From DATMNI01 sp035570275 (lineage in GTDB: Bacteria; Acidobacteriota; Terriglobia; Bryobacterales; Bryobacteraceae), in contig DATMNI010000334.1 in assembly GCA_035570275.1 (NCBI GenBank), positions 1 through 21,923 on the forward strand: a DNA stretch of 21,923 bases, read 5' to 3'. The notes below the pieces were generated by a model. The model searched no databases. It was not told where the DNA came from and saw only the letters and a list, made by a program, of their open reading frames with translations. Position numbers and translations under genes: made by a program. The first letter of the stretch is position 1. Each line of letters opens with the position of its first letter. Positions 14,861 to 21,923 of the stretch are shown here, one piece after another.

Positions 14861-15540
14861 CTAATTGCGACACGGCGGAAACGCCAGCGGTGTCCTGGTT
14901 ACGCCCCGCATGTCGGTCAACGCAGGCGCGGCGGTCTCATCCCACTGCTTGCCACAATTTCCGCAGCGCAGGGCGTCGCCGCCGTGTCGCTGCAGGCGCT
15001 GAATGAGAAAGCCGCCACACTCCGGGCAGCCTATGGACGGCTGCTTGCCCTCCTCGGGCGTGGTCTCGATCTTTGTCAGCGAAGTGCCTCTGGTCAGTCG
15101 TGTGGCTGTCGATTGCATACGCTCCTCGCGTTCGGCGTCTATCTTGCCCTGCTCGGCGGCCAGGTAGTCTGTCAGGTCGTGGGACAGGTTTCGACCGAAC
15201 AGCTCCGTGCATGCCCATACCAGTGCGTCGGCCCGGTTCGGGCTGTCCCTGCCCTTATAGCCCACGGTCGTGAAGTTAATCAGCTCCCGCTCCAGTTTAG
15301 GGAAGTCGCCGACGTGGTGCACCATGCCGCGTTCGTACATGGCGGAGATCGGCTCGGCGCGCACGTGTTTGCCGACGCTGGCTGACACCATGCGGACTAG
15401 CACATTTGGCGCCTACCGGGTTGGTCGTCAATGCGCACCCTGAATCACGGCGCGACACATGTCGCCGCCGAAGCTCTTTTTCGGCCACAACCCGGTCCGC
15501 CTGCCAGCGGCCATACTAGATCACGCACTGCCGGGCCCCA
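14861..15540 (-). pseudogene. Broken phage terminase large subunit (C-terminal nuclease part)
   Basis: On the minus strand an intact stretch of 180 codons from 15403 to the TAG at 14861 contains S-A-S-V-G-K-H-V-R-A-E-P-I-S, V-H-H-V-G-D-F and S-P-N-R-A-D-A-L-V-W-A-C-T-E-L. These are the end of the RNase H-like nuclease domain of phage large terminases; the final DA is part of the metal site. It ends in a zinc-ribbon-like tail (CPECGG ... CGNCG). Upstream, the homology continues in pieces: YGRWQADRVVAEK (from about 15515 downwards) is followed, after a one-base shift, by SFGGDMCRAVIQGAH. A TGA and a TAG then lie before the intact stretch, and another TAG precedes YGRW. The ATPase half is missing. 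This is a decayed prophage gene. Confidence 0.8.
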
Positions 15541-15641
15541 GGTGACGCGACCCTGGAACGGTTGAGCCCCCTACAGGCGTTGTTCGTCGGCAAAGAGCCG
15601 CTGTTCGTCGATTCCGCCGGTCGATTGGCGGTTAGGTTCCG

Positions 15642-15654
15642 TATACTCCGAGCA
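15642..15654 (+). promoter_or_regulatory. Candidate -10 box placing the ABC operon start at its ATG
   Basis: TATACT at 15642-15647 is a good -10 hexamer and predicts transcription from 15654, the first base of the ATPase ATG. No Shine-Dalgarno precedes that ATG, so a leaderless mRNA would explain the arrangement. No convincing -35 is present at 16-18 bases, which lowers confidence. Between 15541 and 15641 only a GTTCGTCG direct repeat (around 15579 and 15602) is seen. Confidence 0.4.
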
Positions 15655-16589
15655 TGCTGGAAGTGAAAGGGCTGCACAAGCGTTACGGCGACCTGGTGGC
15701 CGTGGAGGAGGTCTCGTTTGTGGTGCGGGCGGGTGAGACCATCGGGCTGCTCGGGCCCAATGGCGCCGGGAAAACCACTACGGTTTCGATGATCGCGGGC
15801 CTGCTGCGGCCGGACCGGGGGCAGGTGCTCATCGATGGCGCCGAGGTGCGCCGCGAGAGCGACCCCCTCAAACGCAAGATGGGGCTGGTGCCGCAGGAAA
15901 TGGCGCTGCACGACGAGCTTTCGGCGCGCGGCAACCTGGCGTTGTTTGGAGCACTCTACGGCATGCGCGGCCCGGGTCTGCAGCGCGCCATGGATGCCGC
16001 GCTTGACCTGGCCGGCCTGGCCGACCGCGCCAAGGACAAGGTGGCCACGTTCAGCGGCGGCATGAAGCGCCGGTTGAATCTGGCGACGGCGCTGCTGCAC
16101 GACCCGCAGATTCTGCTGCTGGACGAGCCCACCGTTGGCGTGGACCCGCAGAGCCGCAACGCCATCTTCGGCAATCTGGAAGAATTCCGGAGGCAGGGGA
16201 AGGCGCTGGTCTACACCACCCATTACATGGAAGAGGCCGAGCGCCTGTGCGACCGGATCATCATCATCGACCACGGGAAGGTGATCGCCAACGACAGCCT
16301 CGAGGCGGTGCGGCGGCTGGTGCCCGCGGTCAATGTGATCGAAATCGAGATTGAGAAGGCTGGGGCAGATGGCTGGTACGCGGACCTGGGCCTGTTGCCG
16401 GACGTGGAAAGCGTGGACCTGCAGGGCGCCATTCTGCGCGTGGCGGTGCGCGACCTCACCGACACGTCGCCGCGGGTGCTGGAGTGGCTTCGCCAGCACG
16501 GCTACCGGTACGGGCATCTGGCCAGCCAGCGGGCTGACCTGGAAACCGTGTTTCTGACTTTGACGGGAAGGAGCGTAAGAAACGCATGA
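15654..16589 (+). CDS. ABC transporter ATP-binding subunit (exporter type)
   Basis: 311 residues, typical of DrrA/NatA-like ATPases with an extra C-terminal domain. Walker A is GPNGAGKTT (34-42), the Q-loop is in V-P-Q-E-M-A-L-H-D, the signature is FSGGMKRR (from 133), Walker B ends in D157-E158-P, the D-loop follows (VGVDPQSR), and the switch His is H190 in TTHYMEEAE. The last 90 residues are the regulatory tail found in drug/lipid exporter ATPases. It powers the permease encoded next, with which it overlaps by four bases (ATGA). Substrate unknown. Confidence 0.93.
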   Translation: MLEVKGLHKRYGDLVAVEEVSFVVRAGETIGLLGPNGAGKTTTVSMIAGLLRPDRGQVLIDGAEVRRESDPLKRKMGLVPQEMALHDELSARGNLALFGALYGMRGPGLQRAMDAALDLAGLADRAKDKVATFSGGMKRRLNLATALLHDPQILLLDEPTVGVDPQSRNAIFGNLEEFRRQGKALVYTTHYMEEAERLCDRIIIIDHGKVIANDSLEAVRRLVPAVNVIEIEIEKAGADGWYADLGLLPDVESVDLQGAILRVAVRDLTDTSPRVLEWLRQHGYRYGHLASQRADLETVFLTLTGRSVRNA

Positions 16590-17902
16590 ACTTCACGGCA
16601 TTCAACGCCACGGCCTTCAACGCACTGGTGCGGCGCGACCTGCACCTGTTTTTCATCGACCGGCGCGCGGTGACGATGAGCTTCGTGGCGCCGATTCTGA
16701 TCGCGTCGTTCTTCGGGTACATTTTCGGCGGCGTCACCAACGAAGTGGCGCCTTCCAAGATCCGCGTGGCCGCGGTGGACCAGGACGGCAGCGAGATGTC
16801 GCGCAAACTGGTGGCCGCTCTTAGCGCCGACAAATCGCTGGAGGTGACCGCGGAACCACTCGACCAGGCTCGCGCGGACGTGCGGGTGGGCCACAGCGTG
16901 GTGGCGGCGGTAATCCCCAAAGGTTTCGAACAGCAGGCGGCGCGGGCCTTCCTGCGCGGTTCGGACAAGCCGGAGATCCAGTTGCTCTACGACCCCAGCC
17001 ACTCGCCGGAACTGGCCATGGTGAATGGGATGCTGACGCAGCACGTGATGGAAGTGGTGAGCAGCGAAGTCTTCGCCGGCGCGAATTCGCAAAAGTACCT
17101 GGATAGCGGGCTGCGGGAACTGGATCGGGCGGCGGGAATCGATCCGGCCACCAAACGCGCGCTGCAGCAGTTGCTGGGAGCGGTCGGCCAGTTGAATGCG
17201 GGTGCGCAAGCCAATCCTCAGGGCGCGGCGGCGGCGGGCGGGTTCAGCATGCCGTTCACCGTGAAGCGGGAAGCCGTAACGTCGCGCCGCGGACAGGTTT
17301 ACAACGGGATGGCGCACTCGTTCGCCGGCATGAGCGTGCAGTTCATTCTGTTCATGGGGATCGACGCCGGGATGATGATGATTTATCAGCGGCGCAGCGG
17401 ACTCTGGAAGCGCCTGCAAGCGGCGCCGATTTCGCGGTTCGTGCTGATCGGCAGCCGGGCGGCCAGCGCGGCCATCATCGCGATGGTCATTCTGGGCGTG
17501 GTATTCAGCTTCGCGCGGCTGGTGTTCCACGTGCGTATCGAAGGCAGCATGCCTGGGTTCGTGCTGGTGTGCGCCGCGTTTTCGATCATGACCGCGGCCT
17601 TCGGTTTACTGGTAGCCGTGTTGGGGAAGACCCCCGAAGCTACGCGCGGCCTGGCGATCCTGGCGACGCTGATTCTGGTGATGCTGGGCGGATCGTGGGT
17701 GCCGACATTTTTGTTCCCGCAGTGGCTGCAAAGCGCCAGTTTCGCCGTGCCCACGCGCTGGGCCGTGGACGGCCTGGACGGAATGATCTGGCGCGGCCTA
17801 GGCTTTGACGCGGCACTGGCCCCGGTGGCGGCGATGCTGGGATTTGCGGCCGTCTTCGGCGCGCTGGCGGTGTGGCGATTCCGTTGGGATGCGCCGGCGT
17901 AG
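16586..17902 (+). CDS. ABC-2 type exporter permease
   Basis: 438 residues. One membrane helix near the N-terminus (about 30-52, SFVAPILIASFFGYIFGG), then a large extracytoplasmic domain of about 180 residues (V-A-A-V-D-Q-D-G-S-E ... up to about 235). A cluster of five helices completes the C-terminal half. This one-plus-five layout with a big first loop is that of ABC-2 permeases of the YhhJ/DrrB-extended kind. The start is fixed by the ATGA overlap with the ATPase gene, so two copies of each would assemble as one exporter. No membrane-fusion protein is encoded beside it. A helix before the membrane bundle reads RRSGLWKRLQAAPISR, the conserved coupling segment that contacts the ATPase. Confidence 0.9.
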   Translation: MNFTAFNATAFNALVRRDLHLFFIDRRAVTMSFVAPILIASFFGYIFGGVTNEVAPSKIRVAAVDQDGSEMSRKLVAALSADKSLEVTAEPLDQARADVRVGHSVVAAVIPKGFEQQAARAFLRGSDKPEIQLLYDPSHSPELAMVNGMLTQHVMEVVSSEVFAGANSQKYLDSGLRELDRAAGIDPATKRALQQLLGAVGQLNAGAQANPQGAAAAGGFSMPFTVKREAVTSRRGQVYNGMAHSFAGMSVQFILFMGIDAGMMMIYQRRSGLWKRLQAAPISRFVLIGSRAASAAIIAMVILGVVFSFARLVFHVRIEGSMPGFVLVCAAFSIMTAAFGLLVAVLGKTPEATRGLAILATLILVMLGGSWVPTFLFPQWLQSASFAVPTRWAVDGLDGMIWRGLGFDAALAPVAAMLGFAAVFGALAVWRFRWDAPA

Positions 17903-17905
17903 AGT

Positions 17906-17932
17906 TAGCGAGGCTCCGCCTCAGACCGAAAG
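17906..17932 (-). repeat. Intergenic hairpin repeat, family 2, second copy
   Basis: The reverse complement of these 27 bases equals 3953-3979 except for one C/G change. It begins four bases after the permease stop. The single change breaks the longer stem of the first copy but GAGGC-TCC-GCCTC (17910-17922) can still fold. A terminator function for the ABC operon is possible. Confidence 0.65.
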
Positions 17933-17937
17933 TGTTC

Positions 17938-18265
17938 TTCACCGCCGAGACGCGGAGCCGCAGAGAGAGCGCTGAGGAAGACCAAAACTGATATGGCTTT
18001 CTGCATCGGTCGTAGTTTGTGACAATCCGCGGTTGGCGCGCAGAGGAAGCAGAGACACTCGCATGCTGACGCTGCGAGGCCTTTGCGGATGGTTGAGGCC
18101 GGGACCTTTACGCACCGCCGCGTGGCGATAGCCCACCCTTGTCTCGGCTTCCTTGCGCACAACCTGGCGTATACGGCGGTAACCCCACCTGTGTGCAATG
18201 CATGCCTCAGTGCCTCTGCTCTGCGACTTCCTCGGTGTCTCCGCGTCTCTGCGGTCAAATGAAAC
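17938..18265. repeat. MITE-like repeat element, about 330 bp
   Basis: The left end ACCGCCGAGACGCGGAG (17941-17957) is repeated inverted at the right end (18239-18255) with 16 of 17 identical, and GAGGAAG follows inward at both ends. Sequences of the CCGCAGAG-type are widely dispersed at ends of non-coding repeat elements in many soil bacteria (from memory). Open frames across it read as arginine-rich repeat translations and I do not accept them as genes. Between 17903 and 18306 I see no gene. Confidence 0.55.
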
Positions 18266-18306
18266 TTGACTCATTCGCATCACATTCGCGGATTCAAGTA
18301 CTCTAG

Positions 18307-19221
18307 TCACGCCGTGGGCCGCAACTGGAAGGCGCCAAGGCTCAGGCCGATCATTCCCAGCAGGCCGCAGGTCCGGCTTATCGCCGCCAGGAATCCGCTT
18401 TCCGGACCCGTGGGTTCAGGCCCGCGCAACCGGCTCTCCGGACCGGCGAGTTGGATCAGCGATGGGTCACCGTAAACCGCGCCCAGCCGGTCGTACACTA
18501 CCGTGTGGCCCTCGCGCAAAGCCTGAAGGATTCCCTGTTCGCCAGCTTCGCGCACGAACACATACGTGCGGCACAGGCCCACCGGCCCCAGGCCGTGATA
18601 GTCGGAGGAGCCAATCGCCGTGAGGCGCCAGCGCGCGAAAAACTCCTGGAACTCGCGGCGGGCATAACCGGTCGTGTAGATGATCGGTTGGACGATTTCC
18701 GCGCCATCCAGTTTGCGCATGGCCTCCTCGTCAAAGCCGGGCCAGAATTCCGCCAAGGGGTGCGCGGCGATGGCGATGCCGCCCTGGCGGTGTACTTCGT
18801 CAATGGCGGCGCCGGCCTTCAGCCTCCAACTGATGGTGTTCTCGATTCCCACCGCGATGAGGTGGTAGTCGGGCGATATGATTTCTTCGCCGGCCAGGAC
18901 CGTGGGGCCTCCAATCAGGCGTGAAAACCAACGGCCCATTTGGCCGGCCATCACCTGGTCGTGGCCCGTGATGGCAATGGCGTCCAGACCCTGGCGGCCG
19001 GCTTCGAGTACGACGTCCCAGGGCCACAACGTGCTGGCGCTGAACGGGAACGTGTGGACGTGAGTGTCCAGCGCCAGCACACGGTACGGCCCCAAAGGGT
19101 ATTGCCCCAAGATCAGCGGCGGATGCGGGCGTGGCGCGTCCGACCACGTGCCCGCCGCCAGCGCGATTGCCAGCAGGCACCAGGATGCGGCGCGCGCTGC
19201 CTGGATCGCCGTCGCCTTCAT
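18307..19221 (-). CDS. Exported PHP-domain metallohydrolase (CehA/McbA-like)
   Basis: 304 residues from ATG 19221, chosen because it overlaps the preceding stop (ATGA) with GAGG upstream and opens a signal or anchor segment (about 5-28). The PHP metal sites appear in order: D-T-H-V-H-T, T-G-H-D (GLDAIAITGHD), G-E-E-I, H-P in I-A-I-A-A-H-P, and S-S-D-Y-H-G near the C-terminus. These make the trinuclear metal centre of PHP phosphoesterases; the closest group in my memory is the CehA/McbA hydrolases. A C-terminal hydrophobic segment (GLLGMIGLSLGAF) suggests a second membrane contact. It may act on a phosphoester or carbamate outside the cytoplasm; substrate not deducible. Last gene of the three-gene operon. 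Confidence 0.85.
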   Translation of the reverse strand: MKATAIQAARAASWCLLAIALAAGTWSDAPRPHPPLILGQYPLGPYRVLALDTHVHTFPFSASTLWPWDVVLEAGRQGLDAIAITGHDQVMAGQMGRWFSRLIGGPTVLAGEEIISPDYHLIAVGIENTISWRLKAGAAIDEVHRQGGIAIAAHPLAEFWPGFDEEAMRKLDGAEIVQPIIYTTGYARREFQEFFARWRLTAIGSSDYHGLGPVGLCRTYVFVREAGEQGILQALREGHTVVYDRLGAVYGDPSLIQLAGPESRLRGPEPTGPESGFLAAISRTCGLLGMIGLSLGAFQLRPTA

Positions 19222-19715
19222 AGCCCCAACCTCGACGCCACCGGCGGCCAGATGGAAGATGCCATGAACCACAGAAGCCACAGGGGCCACGAAATCACCC
19301 GGTGCCACACCAGGGCTCTGCCGGGGCGATGGTCCAACACCGAGCGAAAGAAACGCAGGTCGATGTAGCACGACCACGCCAGCACGGCCGGCGCGGCAAT
19401 CAACAGCCAGAACGGATTGGTCCACACGAAAGCTTCCATGCCCGGCAGCCAAGACCAGATAGCGGCGAGACCGGTCAGCCACAGCAGCCAGGGGCCGAAG
19501 CCGGCAAAGAAGCGATCGATGGCCTGAGCCGGCGAAATGGTCCGCAGTTTGCCGCGGCAGACCACGGCCAGGGCGGCGGTCTCGATGAGCGGCACGAAGC
19601 TCCAGTACACTGTGGCCGGGCCGGCCAGCCGCAAGGTCAGGCGGCCCGAAGTGAACAACGATACGGCACAGCCGAAGATCAGCGCGAGTAGAAAGGGTCG
19701 CCGCAGGGCGAGCAT
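19218..19715 (-). CDS. Small four-helix membrane protein of unknown function
   Basis: 165 residues from ATG 19715, which shares one base with the stop of the helicase gene (TGATG), a classic re-initiation arrangement. Four hydrophobic segments are seen, roughly 5-22, 33-52, 75-93 and 100-122, plus a hydrophobic end (WPLWLLWFMASSIWPP). It is rich in Trp, especially in the second half. No conserved motif recognised. It overlaps the PHP gene by four bases, so it may be a membrane partner of that protein; this is inferred from coupling only. Confidence 0.7.
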   Translation of the reverse strand: MLALRRPFLLALIFGCAVSLFTSGRLTLRLAGPATVYWSFVPLIETAALAVVCRGKLRTISPAQAIDRFFAGFGPWLLWLTGLAAIWSWLPGMEAFVWTNPFWLLIAAPAVLAWSCYIDLRFFRSVLDHRPGRALVWHRVISWPLWLLWFMASSIWPPVASRLGL

Positions 19716-21923
19716 CAAGTCAGACCGGCAGGGCACAGGTCCCGGTAAAACGGGCAACGCCGGCAGCGCTCGCCTTCGTTCAGCGGGAATTCCAGCTTGG
19801 ACTGCGCCTCCTGAAAATCGCGCACCGTTTGTTCCGGCCGGTCGAGCAGCGATGGCGCCAGATCTACCGCAATCAGCCGGTTCGGCCGCAGGAAGTGCAG
19901 CCAGGCGCGGTCCGGGGGACGGCCGGCCACACGCTCCACCGCCAGGGCGTACAGTTTCAGTTGCAATTCGTAGTCCCGCGCGCGCTGGTGCGCTTCCACC
20001 GCGCTAACCTCATCGGTCTTGTAGTCTACCACCACCAGTTCGCCGCCCTCTTCGAACCAGAGGTCCACCTGCCCGCGGATCACCAGATCCTCCACGGCCA
20101 TCAGAAAATCGAATTCGCGTTCGATGCGCGTGGCGCGCGCGGCCCGCCGCCCCAGACTGCTCTGGCGGAAAACTTCAGCCAGGTGCAGCGCCTCCGGACT
20201 GGCATTGGGGACCGGTGTTCCGGCAAGCAGGGCGTGGACCTGGGTGCCGAATTCGCCGGCCGAGAGGTCGCGGTCTTCTTCGGACTCGGTGGGTTCCGTG
20301 TCCGCCAATTTCGGGCGGCGGCCCGCAAAACCGAGATAATGGCCCAGGTAATACTGGCGAGGGCACGCGGCGAATTTGGCTAGCGCGGTGACCGTGGCGT
20401 TGGTGTCCTGTTGCTCGGCGACTTGTGGAGGCTGGAGAAACACCACTCCCTTACGGTCGTGGCTCGGATGGGCGTCGCGCGTCGGATCGGCGTCGCGCGT
20501 CGGATCGGACGTGTGCGTCGGATCGGAGGCGTGCGTCGGATCGACCTCCCGCGCGGCATCGGCGTCGTGCGTCACATCGACCTCCCGCGTGGGATCGACG
20601 CCGCCCGTTCGTTCAGAGCCGCGCGCGTCAGCAAGCGGTTGCCCTTCGGGCGCGCGGTCCGTCACCAAAAGTTTCAGCTTCCACGGTTTGCCGTCCGGCG
20701 CGGCAAAGGGCCGCACCTCCTCGCCCAGTCTCTCGACATCGATGCGCAGCTTCTTCACCACATCCCCGGCCCAGTTGGCGGGCTTGCGGTCCCCTGTCGA
20801 AAAGCTCAGGACGAGATGCTGTTCGGCGCGCGTCATGGCCACGTAGAGCAGGCGATCGCTTTCGTCGGACTCGCGCTGCTTCCATTCGCTGCGGAGTGCG
20901 TGCATATACAAGTCGTCCTTCTCGTCGCGCTTGGCCGGGTTGCGCCAGCGTGCGCCCAGGCCGTGATGCCGCGAGAAGGCCACCACCGGCGGGCTACTCT
21001 CCACCCCCTTGTGCAGCGCCGCCACAAAGACCACCGGAAACTCCAGGCCCTTGGCGGAGTGCACAGTCATGATCTTGATGGCGTTGGCGGAATCCTCGGG
21101 CGGCGCATCGGGTTCGCGCGGATTAGAGTCGCGCACCAGCGACAACTCCTCCACGAAGTCGTCGAGCGACAGGCGCGCCGCGGCGTCGCGGGCCTGGGCC
21201 AGAAACTTGTCGATGTTGGCGGCGCCGCGGGGGCCGGATTCGGGAACGTAACCGCAATCGTCGATGGCGGCCAGCAGCAGCCGATCGAACGAAACATATT
21301 CGCGGCGGCGGCGCCATTCGCCAAGACGGCCGGCGAAGCGGCTCAGCTTCTGTAGATCGTCGGGCGCAAATTCGGCCGCGGAGGCGTCCACGTGCAGCAG
21401 CGTGGTTGCAAGGTCGCCGATCGTTTTCAGCCGCAGCAGAGCTTCGTCGGAAGCTTCCACCAAAGGCGAGCGCAGCACCACCGCCAGGCTGATTTCGTCG
21501 CGCGGGTTGGCTATCACGCGCAGCAGGTGGGTGAGGTCGTTCACTTCGCGAGTCTCGTAAAAGCCCTTGCCGTAGTTGACCAGGTAGGGAATTCCGGCGG
21601 CGTCGAAGGCGTCGGTGAAATCGGAGATCACCTCGGTGTTGCGGACCAGCAGAGCCATGTCCTTATACTCAAACTCGGCGCGAAGGCCGGCTGCGCGCTG
21701 TGCCAGCCATTTCGCCTCGGCCTGGAGGTTGGGCGCCACAATCAACTCCACGGACTCCGGCCGCTCGGTGTCGAATTTCCGCCCGGCCACCAGCCGCCGG
21801 GTCTCGATTCCTGCCGCGCCGTCCGCCATGGTTTCCACCGCGCTGAGGATTTCGGCGCGGCTGCGGAAGTTGTCCACCAGTTGCACCAGGTGCCGGCCGC
21901 TGCGCGCAATCTCGTCGCGGTAT
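19715..21923 (-). CDS. UvrD/AddA-type helicase with RecB-family Fe-S nuclease domain (5' end missing)
   Basis: The frame is open to the right edge (first visible codons YRDEIARSG), giving about 736 codons of the C-terminal part of a larger protein. Helicase motif IV (NFRS, 21860-21871), motif V (T-V-H-S-A-K-G-L-E, around 21041-21070) and motif VI (YVAMTRAEQH, around 20820-20848) are intact. The nuclease domain follows a repetitive linker: CPRQYY (20348-20365), GQVDLWF, DYKTD (about 20012-20026) and QLKLY. It ends in C-x2-C-x5-C (CRRCPFYRDLC). The first Cys plus this triplet form the four ligands of the 4Fe-4S staple known in AddB, Cas4 and related nucleases. It probably resects double-strand breaks, alone or with an AddB-like partner outside the window. 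It is odd for carrying both a helicase and an iron-sulfur nuclease module, and for its repeat-derived linker. Confidence 0.88.
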   Translation of the reverse strand, partial: YRDEIARSGRHLVQLVDNFRSRAEILSAVETMADGAAGIETRRLVAGRKFDTERPESVELIVAPNLQAEAKWLAQRAAGLRAEFEYKDMALLVRNTEVISDFTDAFDAAGIPYLVNYGKGFYETREVNDLTHLLRVIANPRDEISLAVVLRSPLVEASDEALLRLKTIGDLATTLLHVDASAAEFAPDDLQKLSRFAGRLGEWRRRREYVSFDRLLLAAIDDCGYVPESGPRGAANIDKFLAQARDAAARLSLDDFVEELSLVRDSNPREPDAPPEDSANAIKIMTVHSAKGLEFPVVFVAALHKGVESSPPVVAFSRHHGLGARWRNPAKRDEKDDLYMHALRSEWKQRESDESDRLLYVAMTRAEQHLVLSFSTGDRKPANWAGDVVKKLRIDVERLGEEVRPFAAPDGKPWKLKLLVTDRAPEGQPLADARGSERTGGVDPTREVDVTHDADAAREVDPTHASDPTHTSDPTRDADPTRDAHPSHDRKGVVFLQPPQVAEQQDTNATVTALAKFAACPRQYYLGHYLGFAGRRPKLADTEPTESEEDRDLSAGEFGTQVHALLAGTPVPNASPEALHLAEVFRQSSLGRRAARATRIEREFDFLMAVEDLVIRGQVDLWFEEGGELVVVDYKTDEVSAVEAHQRARDYELQLKLYALAVERVAGRPPDRAWLHFLRPNRLIAVDLAPSLLDRPEQTVRDFQEAQSKLEFPLNEGERCRRCPFYRDLCPAGLT
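20443..20638 (-). repeat. Palindromic element embedded in frame in the helicase-nuclease linker
   Basis: The arm at 20616-20638 (minus strand) matches the intergenic arm at 10714-10736 at 22 of 23 bases, and the arm at 20443-20465 matches 10762-10784 at 18 of 23, in the same relative order and orientation. The two arms pair imperfectly with each other (16 of 23). Between them lies the 18-bp minisatellite. In protein it supplies PLADARGSER at one side and HDRKGVVF at the other, lying between the helicase and nuclease domains without breaking the frame. Confidence 0.75.
20472..20597 (-). repeat. 18-bp coding minisatellite, seven units
   Basis: Seven 18-base units run without gap from 20472 to 20597; the first two (20472-20489 and 20490-20507) are identical (GCGTCGCGCGTCGGATCG) and the rest diverge mostly outside GTCGGATCG. 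Each codes six residues with consensus D-P-T-[RH]-x-x, a hydrophilic, probably disordered linker. The recent exact duplication implies the unit number varies between strains. Confidence 0.85.

Noticed and set aside
15516..16517. Minus-strand open frame opposite the ABC ATPase, ending next to the terminase remnant
   Set aside because: The opposite strand has all ABC ATPase motifs; the minus frame has none and merely runs into the phage remnant.
17939..18310. Minus-strand frame of 123 codons across the repeat element
   Set aside because: It is a translation of the inverted-repeat sequence (DRRDAETPRK type), which recurs as false genes in genomes with this repeat.
19222..19482. N-terminal extension of the PHP protein
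   Set aside because: It would overlap the membrane-protein gene by more than 250 bases; ATG 19221 has the ATGA overlap, a ribosome site and a signal segment.
20472..20597. Possible CRISPR-like array
   Set aside because: Units are 18 bp and directly adjacent with no spacers, inside an open coding frame; it is a minisatellite.

Overview
The window is GC-rich (roughly low-to-mid 60s % by eye) and densely coded. Its gene content is typical of a soil Acidobacteriota of the Solibacter/Bryobacter type: a BlaI/BlaR1 pair, a glucose-dehydrogenase-like quinoprotein with a C-terminal cytochrome, a Tat-exported TldD, a Tat-exported sulfatase, a bacterial TMTC-like membrane protein, and several families of short palindromic intergenic repeats. 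The taxonomic placement is an inference from gene families and repeats; there is no rRNA or other marker here.

Layout. 1-1665 (-): N-terminal part of a multi-pass GT-C/TMTC-like protein running off the left edge. 1802-3865 (+): a BlaI-type repressor whose promoter carries a palindrome exactly between -35 and -10 and which appears leaderless, translationally coupled to an unusual M56 (BlaR1-like) protease. The C-terminal sensor of that protease is replaced by a periplasmic-adaptor (HlyD/MacA-like) domain without hairpin. 4058-6202 (+): a PQQ quinoprotein with a C-terminal haem motif of the rare CX3CH form. 6203-6649: a decayed REP-associated (RAYT) transposase between inverted REP-like hairpins; a third hairpin of the family lies at 3872. 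6650-9591 (+): a TldD/TldE peptidase pair, followed by a secreted YWTD beta-propeller protein (9655-10626).

10676-10824 is a 149-bp element with 14-bp terminal inverted repeats between two convergent genes. It is followed on the minus strand by a secreted alpha/beta hydrolase and, upstream of it, a Tat-exported sulfatase. 13.8-15.55 kb is an AT-richer foreign island: two small overlapping genes of unknown function and a broken phage terminase large-subunit gene, the remains of a prophage. 15654-17902 (+) is an ABC exporter (ATPase and permease, overlapping ATGA). 17906-18265 holds repeats only.

18307-21923 (-) is a tightly overlapping three-gene operon. It comprises a UvrD-type helicase with a RecB/AddB-like iron-sulfur nuclease domain (5' end outside the window), a small four-helix membrane protein, and an exported PHP-domain (CehA/McbA-like) metallohydrolase. 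The linker between helicase and nuclease domains is made of an in-frame copy of the same palindromic element seen intergenically at 10.7 kb, with its loop expanded into an 18-bp minisatellite.

No rRNA, tRNA or CRISPR array was seen. The most noteworthy items are the palindromic element inside a coding gene, the protease-adaptor fusion with its promoter architecture, the CX3CH haem site, and the REP/RAYT remnant.
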